Source: Crocinitomicaceae bacterium
GTDB lineage: Bacteria; Bacteroidota; Bacteroidia; Flavobacteriales_D; Crocinitomicaceae
Direction of reading: 5' to 3'
NCBI GenBank assembly: GCA_024643365.1
Contig: JAHENC010000019.1
Coordinates: 1-64,000, forward strand
DNA: 64,000 bases
Part shown: positions 19,788 to 29,352 of the stretch, piece by piece
Layout of the letters: each line of letters starts with the position of its first letter
How positions within the stretch are numbered: position 1 is the first letter of the stretch
Translations under genes and position numbers: made by a program
The notes under the pieces: generated by a model
The model's input: only the letters and a program-made list of their open reading frames with translations
Told to the model about the DNA's origin: nothing
The model's database searches: none

Positions 19788-22406
19788 GATGTTCAACTTT
19801 AGGTTGAACCGTCGCGAGGTCAAGTAATTTGGAATCGCATAATATTTTCCTTCTACATCTTGAATCCACTGTTTCGAAAGTACATTATTGATTCCCAGTA
19901 AATTGAAAATTTCTAGAGAAATGGAGGCTGCTTCACATTTTCTAAGGAAAGATTTTTTCACAGCTTTCCCACCTTTTAATAGATCGTAAGATAAGCCAAG
20001 GTCAACGCGGAAATAAGATTTTATGCGCAGCGTATCTTTGTATCTTGTAAAATCTGGCGGTCCGTAAGGAAGTCTAGAACCAAACTGTAAGCCCATTTGA
20101 ACGCTAAATTGTTCGAATCCAGGCATTTGATCTTGAACGAGTGCTCCAATTGTAAGAAGTTGATCTGTTGGACGCGGTATATATCCTGGATAAACAACGT
20201 TACTATCCACAACAACTTGGTCTTCACTATATCCAAAAATAATACGCTCTCCTGCAGCATTAAAGAATTCGGTATAGTGATCATTTAAAATATCTTCTCG
20301 TGTTCGCATGAGTCCAACTTTGAAAAAGGACTCAATGCCTTTCACGAATTCACCGTGAACATTCATATCAAGTCCATACGCGTATGCAACGGCATTATTA
20401 TCGGCATAATACCTTGTACGAACGTTTTCAATCTCATATGGATTCACATCCCACAAGTATTTGTAATAAAGTTCTCCTGTGAATTTAAAAGGTTTTTCTC
20501 TTCCCCACATTTCAAAAAACAAATCTGTAGCTGCAACTACATGCATGGATTTTTGGGCTCGAACGGATGTGTTTAATTTGCCATCAAAGGTTCTGAATTC
20601 GCGGTAAAAAGGTGGCTGATAGTACAAACCACTGGATAAACGGTAACTTAAATTTCTTCGAACGATTCGATTATTTTGAACCATGTACGCACGAGGGAAA
20701 TATGTCAAACTAAAGCGAGGAGTGAAGTATGGTTCGTGATTAATCGCAGTATATCCACCTCTTAGTCCGGTAGATAAGGCTATTTTACTATTTGATTCTT
20801 TTATGACTTTCGAATATTCTTGAACAGATTTTTTATCATCTGTCTTGAACTTTTTAAGAATCTTAACAGGATAGTTCTTTTTAGTAGAGGTCCATGTTAG
20901 GTTCCATTGTGTGAAGCCGCTAAATTTGAAGTTCGTCAAATTCAAATCACCTTTAATGGTTTCGTAAAGTGTTACTTCTTGATTACCTGACTGCGGCAAA
21001 CTGTAACCTGCGGAATCAATCATGCGCCACTCACTCAGGACATCGGTAAAGAAATCGCGCTGTACTTGAGCTCCCCATTTAAGGTTCGAGGTGCGTGAAT
21101 GCAGTTGTGCATCATCTGTATAGCCATTAAACAATTGCAATGACCCATTGTGATAGGTACTTAAAATGGTTGCGTTCAAGCGATTTCGTGCGTGGTTAAG
21201 AAAGGTTCCAACCCCTAGAGTCGCAATAGAATCGCCGTATTCTTCTTTCGCTGGATCCGTTTCAAGTTGATTGATGTAATATTGACCTTGAACATCAAAG
21301 TACTCGCGTTCATTCGTATTAAACGCGGAAATATAGAAATCTAAATTGGTTCTTTTGTTCGGTTCAAATTTCAAGGAAGCACCTCCCATAGCTGTTTGGA
21401 ACTTCGTTGCTTCTTTTCCATCGTAATAAATCATGAGGCGATAGGCTTCGTTTGCTGTTCCGAAATCTGATTCTGCCGTTTGTGGACTAAATCGATACGC
21501 ATTCGAAGAGAAATGTCCAAGTATGCTAAAAGTCAATTTCTCTGTAATCGAATAATTCGTTAAAATTTGTGCATCCGCAAAAACCGGATTGTACGCTCCT
21601 TTGGTAGGAAGCGAGTTTAAGAAATAGCCATTCGAACGGTATCGTGCACCAACGATGTAATTGAACCGTGGGGAAACCGATTGTTCCGCATGTGCCTCTA
21701 CTCCTAAAAGAGATAAAGTACTGCTTGCCTTTGTGCTGTCAGGGGTGCGGTAAGTAATGTCTAAAACAGAGCTGAGTCGATCACCGTATTGAGCATCGAA
21801 CCCACCAGCTGAAAAACGCACGGATTCCACGAGTGAGGAGTGTATAAAACTCATTCCTTCTTGTTGTCCACTTCGTGTAAGAAATGGACGATAAACTAAA
21901 AATCCGTTTACATAGACTAAATTTTCATCGTAATTTCCACCGCGAACATTGTAGTTTGATGTTAATTCATTGTTCGAAGTCGCAGCAGTAGAATAAACCA
22001 AGGCTTTTTCCACATTGATCATTTTTGTGTACTGTAAGGTAGGTAGTAAATCTAGGGTGAACGGGTCATTCAATCCGTATTGAACAACGACTTCGCTGTT
22101 TTCGGAAACGGAAAATATGACTTTTGGAAGGATTTGGATTTCTGTTTTTTTAATGATGACCGTTTGCTGATCCTTTAAATCCTCAAATGAGAATTGAATC
22201 ATTAAGGTATCTCCCGGCGCTGCTTCGAAAGCGTATTTACCATTTTTATCGGTGAGTAAAGTTAGAGCTGGGTATTGTTTTACTTTAATTTGAACATTCT
22301 CCAGGGCCTTATTTTTCTTGCCCACACAGGATCCTTCTACGCGCACTTTTTGATTCCAGGCGAATGTACTGGTAACAAGTGTGAGGAAAAAGACCCAATG
22401 TTTCAT
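19779..22406 (-). CDS. TonB-dependent receptor with N-terminal carboxypeptidase-regulatory-like domain
   Basis: Signal peptide, CarboxypepD_reg-like region, plug TSNYNVRGGNYDENLVYVNGFLVYRPFLTRSGQQEGMSFIHSSLVESVRFSAGGFDAQYGDRLSSVLDI, long beta barrel. Confidence 0.92.
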   Translation of the reverse strand: MKHWVFFLTLVTSTFAWNQKVRVEGSCVGKKNKALENVQIKVKQYPALTLLTDKNGKYAFEAAPGDTLMIQFSFEDLKDQQTVIIKKTEIQILPKVIFSVSENSEVVVQYGLNDPFTLDLLPTLQYTKMINVEKALVYSTAATSNNELTSNYNVRGGNYDENLVYVNGFLVYRPFLTRSGQQEGMSFIHSSLVESVRFSAGGFDAQYGDRLSSVLDITYRTPDSTKASSTLSLLGVEAHAEQSVSPRFNYIVGARYRSNGYFLNSLPTKGAYNPVFADAQILTNYSITEKLTFSILGHFSSNAYRFSPQTAESDFGTANEAYRLMIYYDGKEATKFQTAMGGASLKFEPNKRTNLDFYISAFNTNEREYFDVQGQYYINQLETDPAKEEYGDSIATLGVGTFLNHARNRLNATILSTYHNGSLQLFNGYTDDAQLHSRTSNLKWGAQVQRDFFTDVLSEWRMIDSAGYSLPQSGNQEVTLYETIKGDLNLTNFKFSGFTQWNLTWTSTKKNYPVKILKKFKTDDKKSVQEYSKVIKESNSKIALSTGLRGGYTAINHEPYFTPRFSLTYFPRAYMVQNNRIVRRNLSYRLSSGLYYQPPFYREFRTFDGKLNTSVRAQKSMHVVAATDLFFEMWGREKPFKFTGELYYKYLWDVNPYEIENVRTRYYADNNAVAYAYGLDMNVHGEFVKGIESFFKVGLMRTREDILNDHYTEFFNAAGERIIFGYSEDQVVVDSNVVYPGYIPRPTDQLLTIGALVQDQMPGFEQFSVQMGLQFGSRLPYGPPDFTRYKDTLRIKSYFRVDLGLSYDLLKGGKAVKKSFLRKCEAASISLEIFNLLGINNVLSKQWIQDVEGKYYAIPNYLTSRRFNLKLNISI

Positions 22407-22411
22407 AATAG

Positions 22412-22419
22412 CAAAGTTA
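22412..22419 (-). promoter_or_regulatory. -7 box TAACTTTG 5 nt upstream of TonB-receptor ATG
   Basis: Reverse strand TAACTTTG-CTATT-ATG. Confidence 0.55.
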
Positions 22420-22489
22420 CAATCCTTAACGCGGTATTCCTCGCTTTATTATGAATTCTTGTGGATTTTCGTTTTCACAATTATTCAAG

Positions 22490-22497
22490 TAAATTTG
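22490..22497 (+). promoter_or_regulatory. -7 box TAAATTTG for the rimB/rimK-like cassette
   Basis: TAAATTTG 10 nt before ATG 22508. Confidence 0.5.
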
Positions 22498-22507
22498 TTG
22501 CTTATCG

Positions 22508-22939
22508 ATGAAAAAAGAAAAAGTTGTAATTGGTAGACGCGAAGTGGCTGATCTGATTGAGTTCGGTCTAAGCGACGTGAAGGTGAAGGTTGATACAGGG
22601 GCGTACTCATCTAGTATTCATGTTTCTCATTGTCAAGAGAAGGATGGAGAGTTAGAAGTGAAGTTTTTGGATGAATCACATCCGTCTTATATTGACCGCA
22701 TTTTTGTTTTTAAGGAATTCCGCAAGAAAAGAGTAAAAAGTTCCACAGGTCAAACACAGGAACGATATTTTATATATGTGAAAATTCACATGGGAGGGAA
22801 GATTGTGAAAACAGAATTTTCCTTAACAGAGCGTAATGGAATGCGTTTTCCCATTTTAATTGGACGTAAATTACTGAACAACCGTTTCATCGTAGATACC
22901 AGTTTAAAATACCTTCATCCATCCTTACACGCCTTATGA
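22508..22939 (+). CDS. RimB-like retropepsin-type protease (annotated elsewhere as ATP-dependent zinc protease)
   Basis: [36 protein letters not shown] (VDTGA active-site-like motif), [17 protein letters not shown]. Confidence 0.88.
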   Translation: MKKEKVVIGRREVADLIEFGLSDVKVKVDTGAYSSSIHVSHCQEKDGELEVKFLDESHPSYIDRIFVFKEFRKKRVKSSTGQTQERYFIYVKIHMGGKIVKTEFSLTERNGMRFPILIGRKLLNNRFIVDTSLKYLHPSLHAL

Positions 22940-23814
22940 AAATAGCCATTCTCTCCAGAAATTCGAATTTGTATTCTACTCGCCGTCTTGTTGAAGCTGC
23001 GGAAGCAAAAGGACACGAAGCACATGTGATTGATCATTTGAAATGTAACATTGAAATCGAACAAACAGGTCCTGCGTTATACTATGGGGATCGTTACCTG
23101 AAAGGATTCGATGCAGTGATTCCAAGGATTGGAGCATCTGTTACATTTTTTGGAACGGCTGTCGTTCGTCAATTTGAAATGATGAATGTTTTTACTGCTG
23201 TGAATTCAAGAGGAATTATTCACTCTCGTGATAAACTTCGTTGCCTTCAAGTCCTTTCAAAGGAAGGAATTGGTTTGCCAAAAACCGTTTTCACGAATTA
23301 TTCTAAAGATGTGAAACACGTAGTGCAATCAGCAGGTGGAGCACCGGTTGTTTTGAAACTACTGGAAGGAACACAAGGTTTGGGAGTCGTTTTGGCTGAA
23401 AATATGAATGCAGCACAATCTGTCCTAGAAGCGTTTAATGGACTAAAAGCACGCGTGATTGTTCAAGAGTTTATTCGCGAAGCAAAAGGCGCAGATATTC
23501 GTGCGTTTGTGGTCGATGGCGAAGTTGTTGGAGCAATGAAACGTCAAGGGAAACCAGGTGAGTTTCGTTCGAATTTACATCGAGGCGGATCCTCTATGGA
23601 AATTGAGTTGACAACCGAAGAGAAATATACGGCAATCTTGGCAGCGAAGGCTGTTGGACTCGGAATTGCAGGCGTGGACATGCTTCAATCAGAGAGAGGA
23701 CCACTTGTTCTTGAGGTAAATTCATCTCCAGGACTCGAGGGAATTGAAAAAACCACACAGCAAGACATTGCTGGAAAAATAATATCATACATCGAACGAA
23801 ATGTCAACCGTTAA
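22936..23814 (+). CDS. rimK: RimK-family ATP-grasp alpha-L-glutamate ligase
   Basis: [108 protein letters not shown]. Confidence 0.94.
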   Translation: MKIAILSRNSNLYSTRRLVEAAEAKGHEAHVIDHLKCNIEIEQTGPALYYGDRYLKGFDAVIPRIGASVTFFGTAVVRQFEMMNVFTAVNSRGIIHSRDKLRCLQVLSKEGIGLPKTVFTNYSKDVKHVVQSAGGAPVVLKLLEGTQGLGVVLAENMNAAQSVLEAFNGLKARVIVQEFIREAKGADIRAFVVDGEVVGAMKRQGKPGEFRSNLHRGGSSMEIELTTEEKYTAILAAKAVGLGIAGVDMLQSERGPLVLEVNSSPGLEGIEKTTQQDIAGKIISYIERNVNR

Positions 23815-24778
23815 GAAAACGTATAAAAAGATGGTCATCCTTGGACAAGAAATCTTGCCAGGAAAAAGTGTGCAGTTGAATTTTGATGTGGCACACCTTC
23901 ACACGCGGACTCCGATTTTAGTTCCAGTGATTGTGGAGCGTGCGAAAGAGGATGGTCCCACCGTTTTATTGATGGCTGGATTACACGGAGACGAAATAAA
24001 CGGTGTAGAAATTATTCGTCGTTTTTTACGTAAAAAATTACACAAACCAACGAAAGGCACCATCATCTGTTTGCCTGTATTTAACATTTTTGGATTTCTC
24101 AATTTGCAACGTGAATTGCCAGATGGACGTGATTTGAATCGCAGTTTCCCCGGAAGTTCAAATGGTTCTTTAGCTTCTCAATTTGCTTTTCATTTCATGA
24201 AAGAATTGGCACCACATTGCGATTACATTATCGATTTTCATACGGGTGCATCACATCGAAATAACTTTCCTCAAATACGCTGTGTATTTAAGGATGAAGA
24301 AAGCGTTGAGTTAGCTCGAATTTTCAATCCACCATTCATTTTAAATTCAAACTTGATTGCCAAAACCTTGCGAGAGTCCATAGTGAAGCGCAAAAAGAAA
24401 ATCCTCTTGTTTGAAGGTGGTAAATCGAATAGCATCGAAGAACAAGTTGTTGAAGAAGGATTGAACGGTGTGAAGCGAGTTATTTCGCATTTGGGAATGA
24501 GGAATTATAAGTATGATATTTCTAAAGATCGAGAGCCCATTTTATTGGAGGAAAGCAAATGGATGCGTGCACCTTCTTCTGGAATGTTTCAAGCATTTAT
24601 TCAAAATGGTTCTGCAGTCGCCAAAGGAGATGTGATTGGAATGGTGACGGATCCTTACGGTAATTACGAAAAAAAAATAAAGGCAACCCAGGATGGGTAT
24701 ATTATCTGTTCAAATGAATCCCCGGTTGTTTACAAAGGTGATGCCATCATTAATATTGCTAAAAAACGAAATTCGTAA
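23801..24778 (+). CDS. Succinylglutamate desuccinylase/aspartoacylase family protein
   Basis: [47 protein letters not shown] zinc-site motifs. Confidence 0.92.
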   Translation: MSTVKKTYKKMVILGQEILPGKSVQLNFDVAHLHTRTPILVPVIVERAKEDGPTVLLMAGLHGDEINGVEIIRRFLRKKLHKPTKGTIICLPVFNIFGFLNLQRELPDGRDLNRSFPGSSNGSLASQFAFHFMKELAPHCDYIIDFHTGASHRNNFPQIRCVFKDEESVELARIFNPPFILNSNLIAKTLRESIVKRKKKILLFEGGKSNSIEEQVVEEGLNGVKRVISHLGMRNYKYDISKDREPILLEESKWMRAPSSGMFQAFIQNGSAVAKGDVIGMVTDPYGNYEKKIKATQDGYIICSNESPVVYKGDAIINIAKKRNS

Positions 24779-24780
24779 AT

Positions 24781-27219
24781 ATGAAAAAACTGATTTTATC
24801 CGTGTTTGTAAGTCTATTAACGTGGACAATGAACGCACAGAATTTTACACCAACCTCGTATCTTGGATATGAAATTGGCACACGTTTTACACGTCAAGAT
24901 AAAGTGGTCGCTTATTTTCATGCACTACAAGAAGCCTATCCGTCGATGTTGAAAGTGGAGAAGTACGGTGAAACGTATGAACACCGAGATTTGATTTTGG
25001 CTTTTTTCGGTACCCCTGAAAATTTAAAAAAGCTCGAAGAAATTCGTCAAAATCACCAAAATCATGCAGCTTCGGAAAAACTAGCCATCGTTTGGTTGAG
25101 TTACAACGTTCACGGAAATGAAAGTTCAGGAACAGAGGCAGCGATGCAGACCGCATATCGTTTACTGACGGATAAAGCAGAGTACTTAGCTAATACTGTC
25201 GTGATTATGGATCCATGTTTGAATCCAGATGGAAGAGATCGCTATGTGAACTTTTACCAACAATATGGCAATGCGCCAGCAGATCTTCATAAATTCTCGG
25301 CTGAGCACAAGGAGCCTTGGCCAAGTGGACGTCCAAATCACTATTTGTTCGACTTAAACCGCGATTGGGCATGGATGACACAAATTGAATCCGAGCAACG
25401 CGTTCAACGCTACAATCAATGGTTACCACATGTTCACGTGGATTTCCACGAACAAGGCATCAATGAGCCCTATTATTTTCCGCCAGCGGCAGAACCTTAC
25501 CATGAAGTCATAACAAATTGGCAACGCGATTTTCAAAAACAAATCGGAGCGAATCATGCTTCCTATTTCGACAAAGAAGGTTGGTTGTACTTTTCAAAGG
25601 AAATTTTTGATCTATTGTATCCAAGTTATGGTGATACTTATCCAACATACAGTGGAAGTATCGGAATGACCTACGAACAGGGCGGAAGTGGACGGGCCGG
25701 ATTAGCCGTGATTACACAAGTTGGAGATACCTTAAGTTTGAAAGATCGTGTGACACATCACGTGACTACAGGATTGTCTACGGTGGAAATGAGTGCTAAA
25801 AACGCAGAAAGGCTGATCAAAGAATACCAACTATTTTGTGCGCTAAAAGTTTACAGATACAAAACGTATGTCTTGCGTGCGTCACAAGCTAAGTTGGAGC
25901 CTTTAATGGCTTTGATGAAAAAGAACGGCATTCAAGTAGAGATGATTACGACTTCCACCCAAGAGTCTGCATCAAAAGCATACCATTTTCAAAATGGACA
26001 AACAGAAACCATTAAATTGATGCAAGGTGATATGTTGATTCAGACGAATCAAGAAAAAGGTACTTTAGTGAATGTGTTATTTGAACCAAAAACGCTTTTA
26101 TCTGATAGTTTAACCTACGACATTACTGCTTGGACTTTGCCATATGCGTATGGTGTAGAAGCATGGGGAATTGAAACTCCTGGTGCAAAAGGAACGGTTT
26201 TTAGTGGATGGCCAACGACGTTAAATCAAGCATCCACTGCTGGGTCTTATGCTTATGCGGCGGCATGGGAGTCCATGAAGTCAACACGTTTTTTAACGGA
26301 ATTACAAGAAGCTGGCTTCGATGTGTACTTCAACGAGAAAGGATTTAAAACTCAGGGGAAATCGTTCAGTCCAGGGACTTTGCTTATTCTTCGTGGAGAA
26401 AACAAACGTGCGGATTTTGATCAAACAGTTCTTAAAATTGCCAATAAAAATGCGGTGAGTCTAACTGCTTTGGCTTCTGGATTCGTTCAAGAAGGCGTAG
26501 ATCTTGGATCATCATCCATGAAAAAAATCCCCAATCATTCCATCGGTTTGTTGGCTGGAGAAGACGCTTCTTCCTTAAACGTGGGTGAAATTTGGCATTT
26601 CTTTGAGCGTCAAATGGGACGATCTATTCATTTGGTCTTTACAGATGACTTAGAAGAAGCTTTGCCTCAATTAACGGTATTATTTGTCCCGGAAGGTGGG
26701 ATTTCACTTTCGGAAAATGTCAAAGTGAAGGAATGGATTCAAAACGGTGGTAAATTAATTGTACTTGGATATGCGGTCTATGATTTTGCAGGAAAGGATG
26801 GATTTGAGCTTTCTTCTTCAGAAAACACTAATGACAGCATCAAGAAGCCTGTTTCTTTCTCTAAACAAGAACGCGATCAAATTTCAAATGCAATTACCGG
26901 TGCGATTTATGCGTGTGAACTAGATCCAACAAATCCTTTGGCATTTGGATATGATCACTATTACACCTTGCGTCAGGGAGCAGATCACATGAATATCTCC
27001 GCAAACAACGTCTTTCATTTGAAAAAAGATGCGAAGGCACTGAACGGATTCGTTGGGTCGCGTGTGAAGAAACAGCAATCGGAAGCATCTATTGCAGGAT
27101 ATCAATCCTACGGTGATGGAGCCATCATTTACTTCATCGATAATCCTTTGTTCCGTGGATTCTGGGAAAATGGAAAATTGATGATTGCGAACGCCGTTTT
27201 CTTTGTGAATGAAAATTAA
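24781..27219 (+). CDS. Secreted M14-family zinc carboxypeptidase
   Basis: Signal peptide; VWLSYNVHGNESSGTEAAMQTAYRL (HxxE), LNPDGRDRYVNFY, HVHVDFHEQGINEPYYF, GMTYEQGG. Confidence 0.92.
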   Translation: MKKLILSVFVSLLTWTMNAQNFTPTSYLGYEIGTRFTRQDKVVAYFHALQEAYPSMLKVEKYGETYEHRDLILAFFGTPENLKKLEEIRQNHQNHAASEKLAIVWLSYNVHGNESSGTEAAMQTAYRLLTDKAEYLANTVVIMDPCLNPDGRDRYVNFYQQYGNAPADLHKFSAEHKEPWPSGRPNHYLFDLNRDWAWMTQIESEQRVQRYNQWLPHVHVDFHEQGINEPYYFPPAAEPYHEVITNWQRDFQKQIGANHASYFDKEGWLYFSKEIFDLLYPSYGDTYPTYSGSIGMTYEQGGSGRAGLAVITQVGDTLSLKDRVTHHVTTGLSTVEMSAKNAERLIKEYQLFCALKVYRYKTYVLRASQAKLEPLMALMKKNGIQVEMITTSTQESASKAYHFQNGQTETIKLMQGDMLIQTNQEKGTLVNVLFEPKTLLSDSLTYDITAWTLPYAYGVEAWGIETPGAKGTVFSGWPTTLNQASTAGSYAYAAAWESMKSTRFLTELQEAGFDVYFNEKGFKTQGKSFSPGTLLILRGENKRADFDQTVLKIANKNAVSLTALASGFVQEGVDLGSSSMKKIPNHSIGLLAGEDASSLNVGEIWHFFERQMGRSIHLVFTDDLEEALPQLTVLFVPEGGISLSENVKVKEWIQNGGKLIVLGYAVYDFAGKDGFELSSSENTNDSIKKPVSFSKQERDQISNAITGAIYACELDPTNPLAFGYDHYYTLRQGADHMNISANNVFHLKKDAKALNGFVGSRVKKQQSEASIAGYQSYGDGAIIYFIDNPLFRGFWENGKLMIANAVFFVNEN

Positions 27220-27222
27220 TCC

Positions 27223-29103
27223 TTATTGCAGGGACTGATAGATGACGTGTTGAATTCGTGTTCTGATATTCATGTCTCTAATTTTCCAGTTGTCCTGGCT
27301 TGGATTCACTCGATTCGATAAGAAAATAAAAATTACCTTGTTTTTGGGATCAGCCCAAGCCAATGTGCCCGTAAATCCAGAGTGACCAAAACTCTGTGAA
27401 GAAGCTAATTCGTCACAAGTTCCCCCGCCACTTGCGTTCGGACGATCGAATCCAGCTCCGCGACGGTTACCCGGGAACTGTTGTTTGGTGTATTCGTTGC
27501 ATACGGACTCTGAAAAGAATTCCATTCCAGCGTATTTTCCTTTGTTTAAAAACAACTGCATGATACTCGCTAAATCTGTTGCATTTGCGAAAATTCCTGC
27601 GTGTCCTGCAACGCCACCTAACATCGCTGCACCGGGATCGTGAACGAATCCATGCAATAACTGCTTGCGGAATGCTTGGTCATTTTCCGTTGGAATAATA
27701 TGTGATTTATCGAAATGTTCCAAAGGTAAGTAGCGCATGTAGCGCAGTCCCATTGGGCGATAAATCTGTTTTTCCAAGTACGTATGTTGTTTTTGTCCAA
27801 TCTGTTTTTCCAGTATTTTTTGTGTGAAATAGTAACATAAATCTGAGTACTCATACTTCTTTGGTCCAAGGGTTGATCTCAAAATCTGCGCATACATGCT
27901 ATCCGTATAGGCATCATTGATATATAGTCCGGTCGCAACTTGACGTTCGAAACCGGGTTTTTGCGTTTGACTATAAACGTTTGTATTCCAAATCCCGTTT
28001 TGAATAGTGCGTTTGTAAAACGGAATCCATGGGGTTAGTCCGGCTTGATGTGCCATCATGTCGCGAATGAGAATGTTTCCAAATGGACCGTCACCCGTTA
28101 CCTCCGGAATGAACTCTTTTAATTTTTTATCAAGGGAATACTGTCCTTTGCTTTGCAAATGCATCGCTAACAAGGTCGAAGCGGCAATCTTTGTGACAGA
28201 TGCAATGTCGTATACATCCTGGTTTTGAACGTTTGATGCTTTGGCGTCATAGCTTTGTTTGCCATAGCATTTGCGCCAGATAATTTGATCGTTTACAGCC
28301 ACCAATATTTGACAACCGGGATACGCACCTTTTTCAATTCCTTCTTGAGCGATAAGGTCAATGCCGTATAGTTTCTTAGAATCGACACCGATTTCTTCTG
28401 GGCTACTGAATTTTAATCGTCCGTTGGATGAGGTTTGAATCGCTTGTCCGGCTGGAAATACTTGGTCCAAAGAATGGAGTTCCTTTCCTAGTTTCGCTGT
28501 TGCCCCAATGCTGCCAAAAATCAATTGACTAACCCGTTCTTGAGCTATTTCATGATTTTCTTTTGCCCAAATGATGGCATCAAATGCTTTCGTTGGAAGT
28601 TGAGCGATGATCGATTGATCACCGAAGACACACAGAATGACCTTTGAATGATGAGGCAAAGCATTGAATATTGTCGCGTCTAACGAATCCAATTTTGTTT
28701 CCTTTGTGGCATGAATACTTAGAAACACCACATCGTGCTGCGCCTGTTTAATGAATTCCTTTAATTCGTGGTCATGTAAACTTGGGCGTAAAAGTTGATC
28801 ATTTGATACATAGCGATCGAGTCCGTTGTGAAAAACTGTTGGATTCCCCCCAATGGAGATGTGTGCACTTTTGAAGTCTAGGTTTCCTAAAGGAAGTAAG
28901 TTATTCTTGTTCGCGATGACAACGATGGATTTTTCATAAGCCAAGGACTGTTCGTAGCTTGCTTTTCCATTCAATGAATCCAATTCACTTGAATACCATG
29001 TCGTGGGAGCATCCGGAAAAATAGGTGTCAGGTTGCGTTTGGACGGATTCATACAAAAAGCAAAGAAAAGTCCAGAAAATATAAGCGCTGCGCTGCGTAT
29101 CAT
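27223..29103 (-). CDS. Class C beta-lactamase-family serine hydrolase with N-terminal GH3 C-terminal-domain-like region lacking the GH3 catalytic barrel
   Basis: SVTK motif in VYDIASVTKIAAST; YSDLCYYF; N-terminal SIVVIANKNNLLPLGNLDF...HDVVFLSIHATKETKLD resembles the GH3 C-terminal domain. Confidence 0.82.
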   Translation of the reverse strand: MIRSAALIFSGLFFAFCMNPSKRNLTPIFPDAPTTWYSSELDSLNGKASYEQSLAYEKSIVVIANKNNLLPLGNLDFKSAHISIGGNPTVFHNGLDRYVSNDQLLRPSLHDHELKEFIKQAQHDVVFLSIHATKETKLDSLDATIFNALPHHSKVILCVFGDQSIIAQLPTKAFDAIIWAKENHEIAQERVSQLIFGSIGATAKLGKELHSLDQVFPAGQAIQTSSNGRLKFSSPEEIGVDSKKLYGIDLIAQEGIEKGAYPGCQILVAVNDQIIWRKCYGKQSYDAKASNVQNQDVYDIASVTKIAASTLLAMHLQSKGQYSLDKKLKEFIPEVTGDGPFGNILIRDMMAHQAGLTPWIPFYKRTIQNGIWNTNVYSQTQKPGFERQVATGLYINDAYTDSMYAQILRSTLGPKKYEYSDLCYYFTQKILEKQIGQKQHTYLEKQIYRPMGLRYMRYLPLEHFDKSHIIPTENDQAFRKQLLHGFVHDPGAAMLGGVAGHAGIFANATDLASIMQLFLNKGKYAGMEFFSESVCNEYTKQQFPGNRRGAGFDRPNASGGGTCDELASSQSFGHSGFTGTLAWADPKNKVIFIFLSNRVNPSQDNWKIRDMNIRTRIQHVIYQSLQ

Positions 29104-29308
29104 ACAGAAAAATTAATTTTTATAAAACTAAGAATTATTGTGCGCATAGATTCGAATTAATTCGTTTTACTCACGCTAAGTGTAGCTTTGACACTTACTT
29201 GAATATACTAAAAAAACCCGAATTTTAAAAATTAATTTATGCACAGAATACCCTCGTATCTGTTAGCAAAAACTAATGAAAATCATGTTTTAATAAAAAG
29301 ACTCAAAG

Positions 29309-29316
29309 TAATTTTG
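29309..29316 (+). promoter_or_regulatory. -7 box TAATTTTG upstream of pckA
   Basis: TAATTTTG followed by a short leader to pckA. Confidence 0.5.
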
Positions 29317-29352
29317 TGCCATCAATGAACAACAGAAGTTGTGCCAAAAAAA

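Noticed and set aside
29104-29340. Upstream region of pckA considered for a tRNA, riboswitch or hidden GH3 catalytic domain
   Set aside because: AT-rich, only 237 nt, no cloverleaf or conserved aptamer seen by eye and too short for a GH3 barrel.
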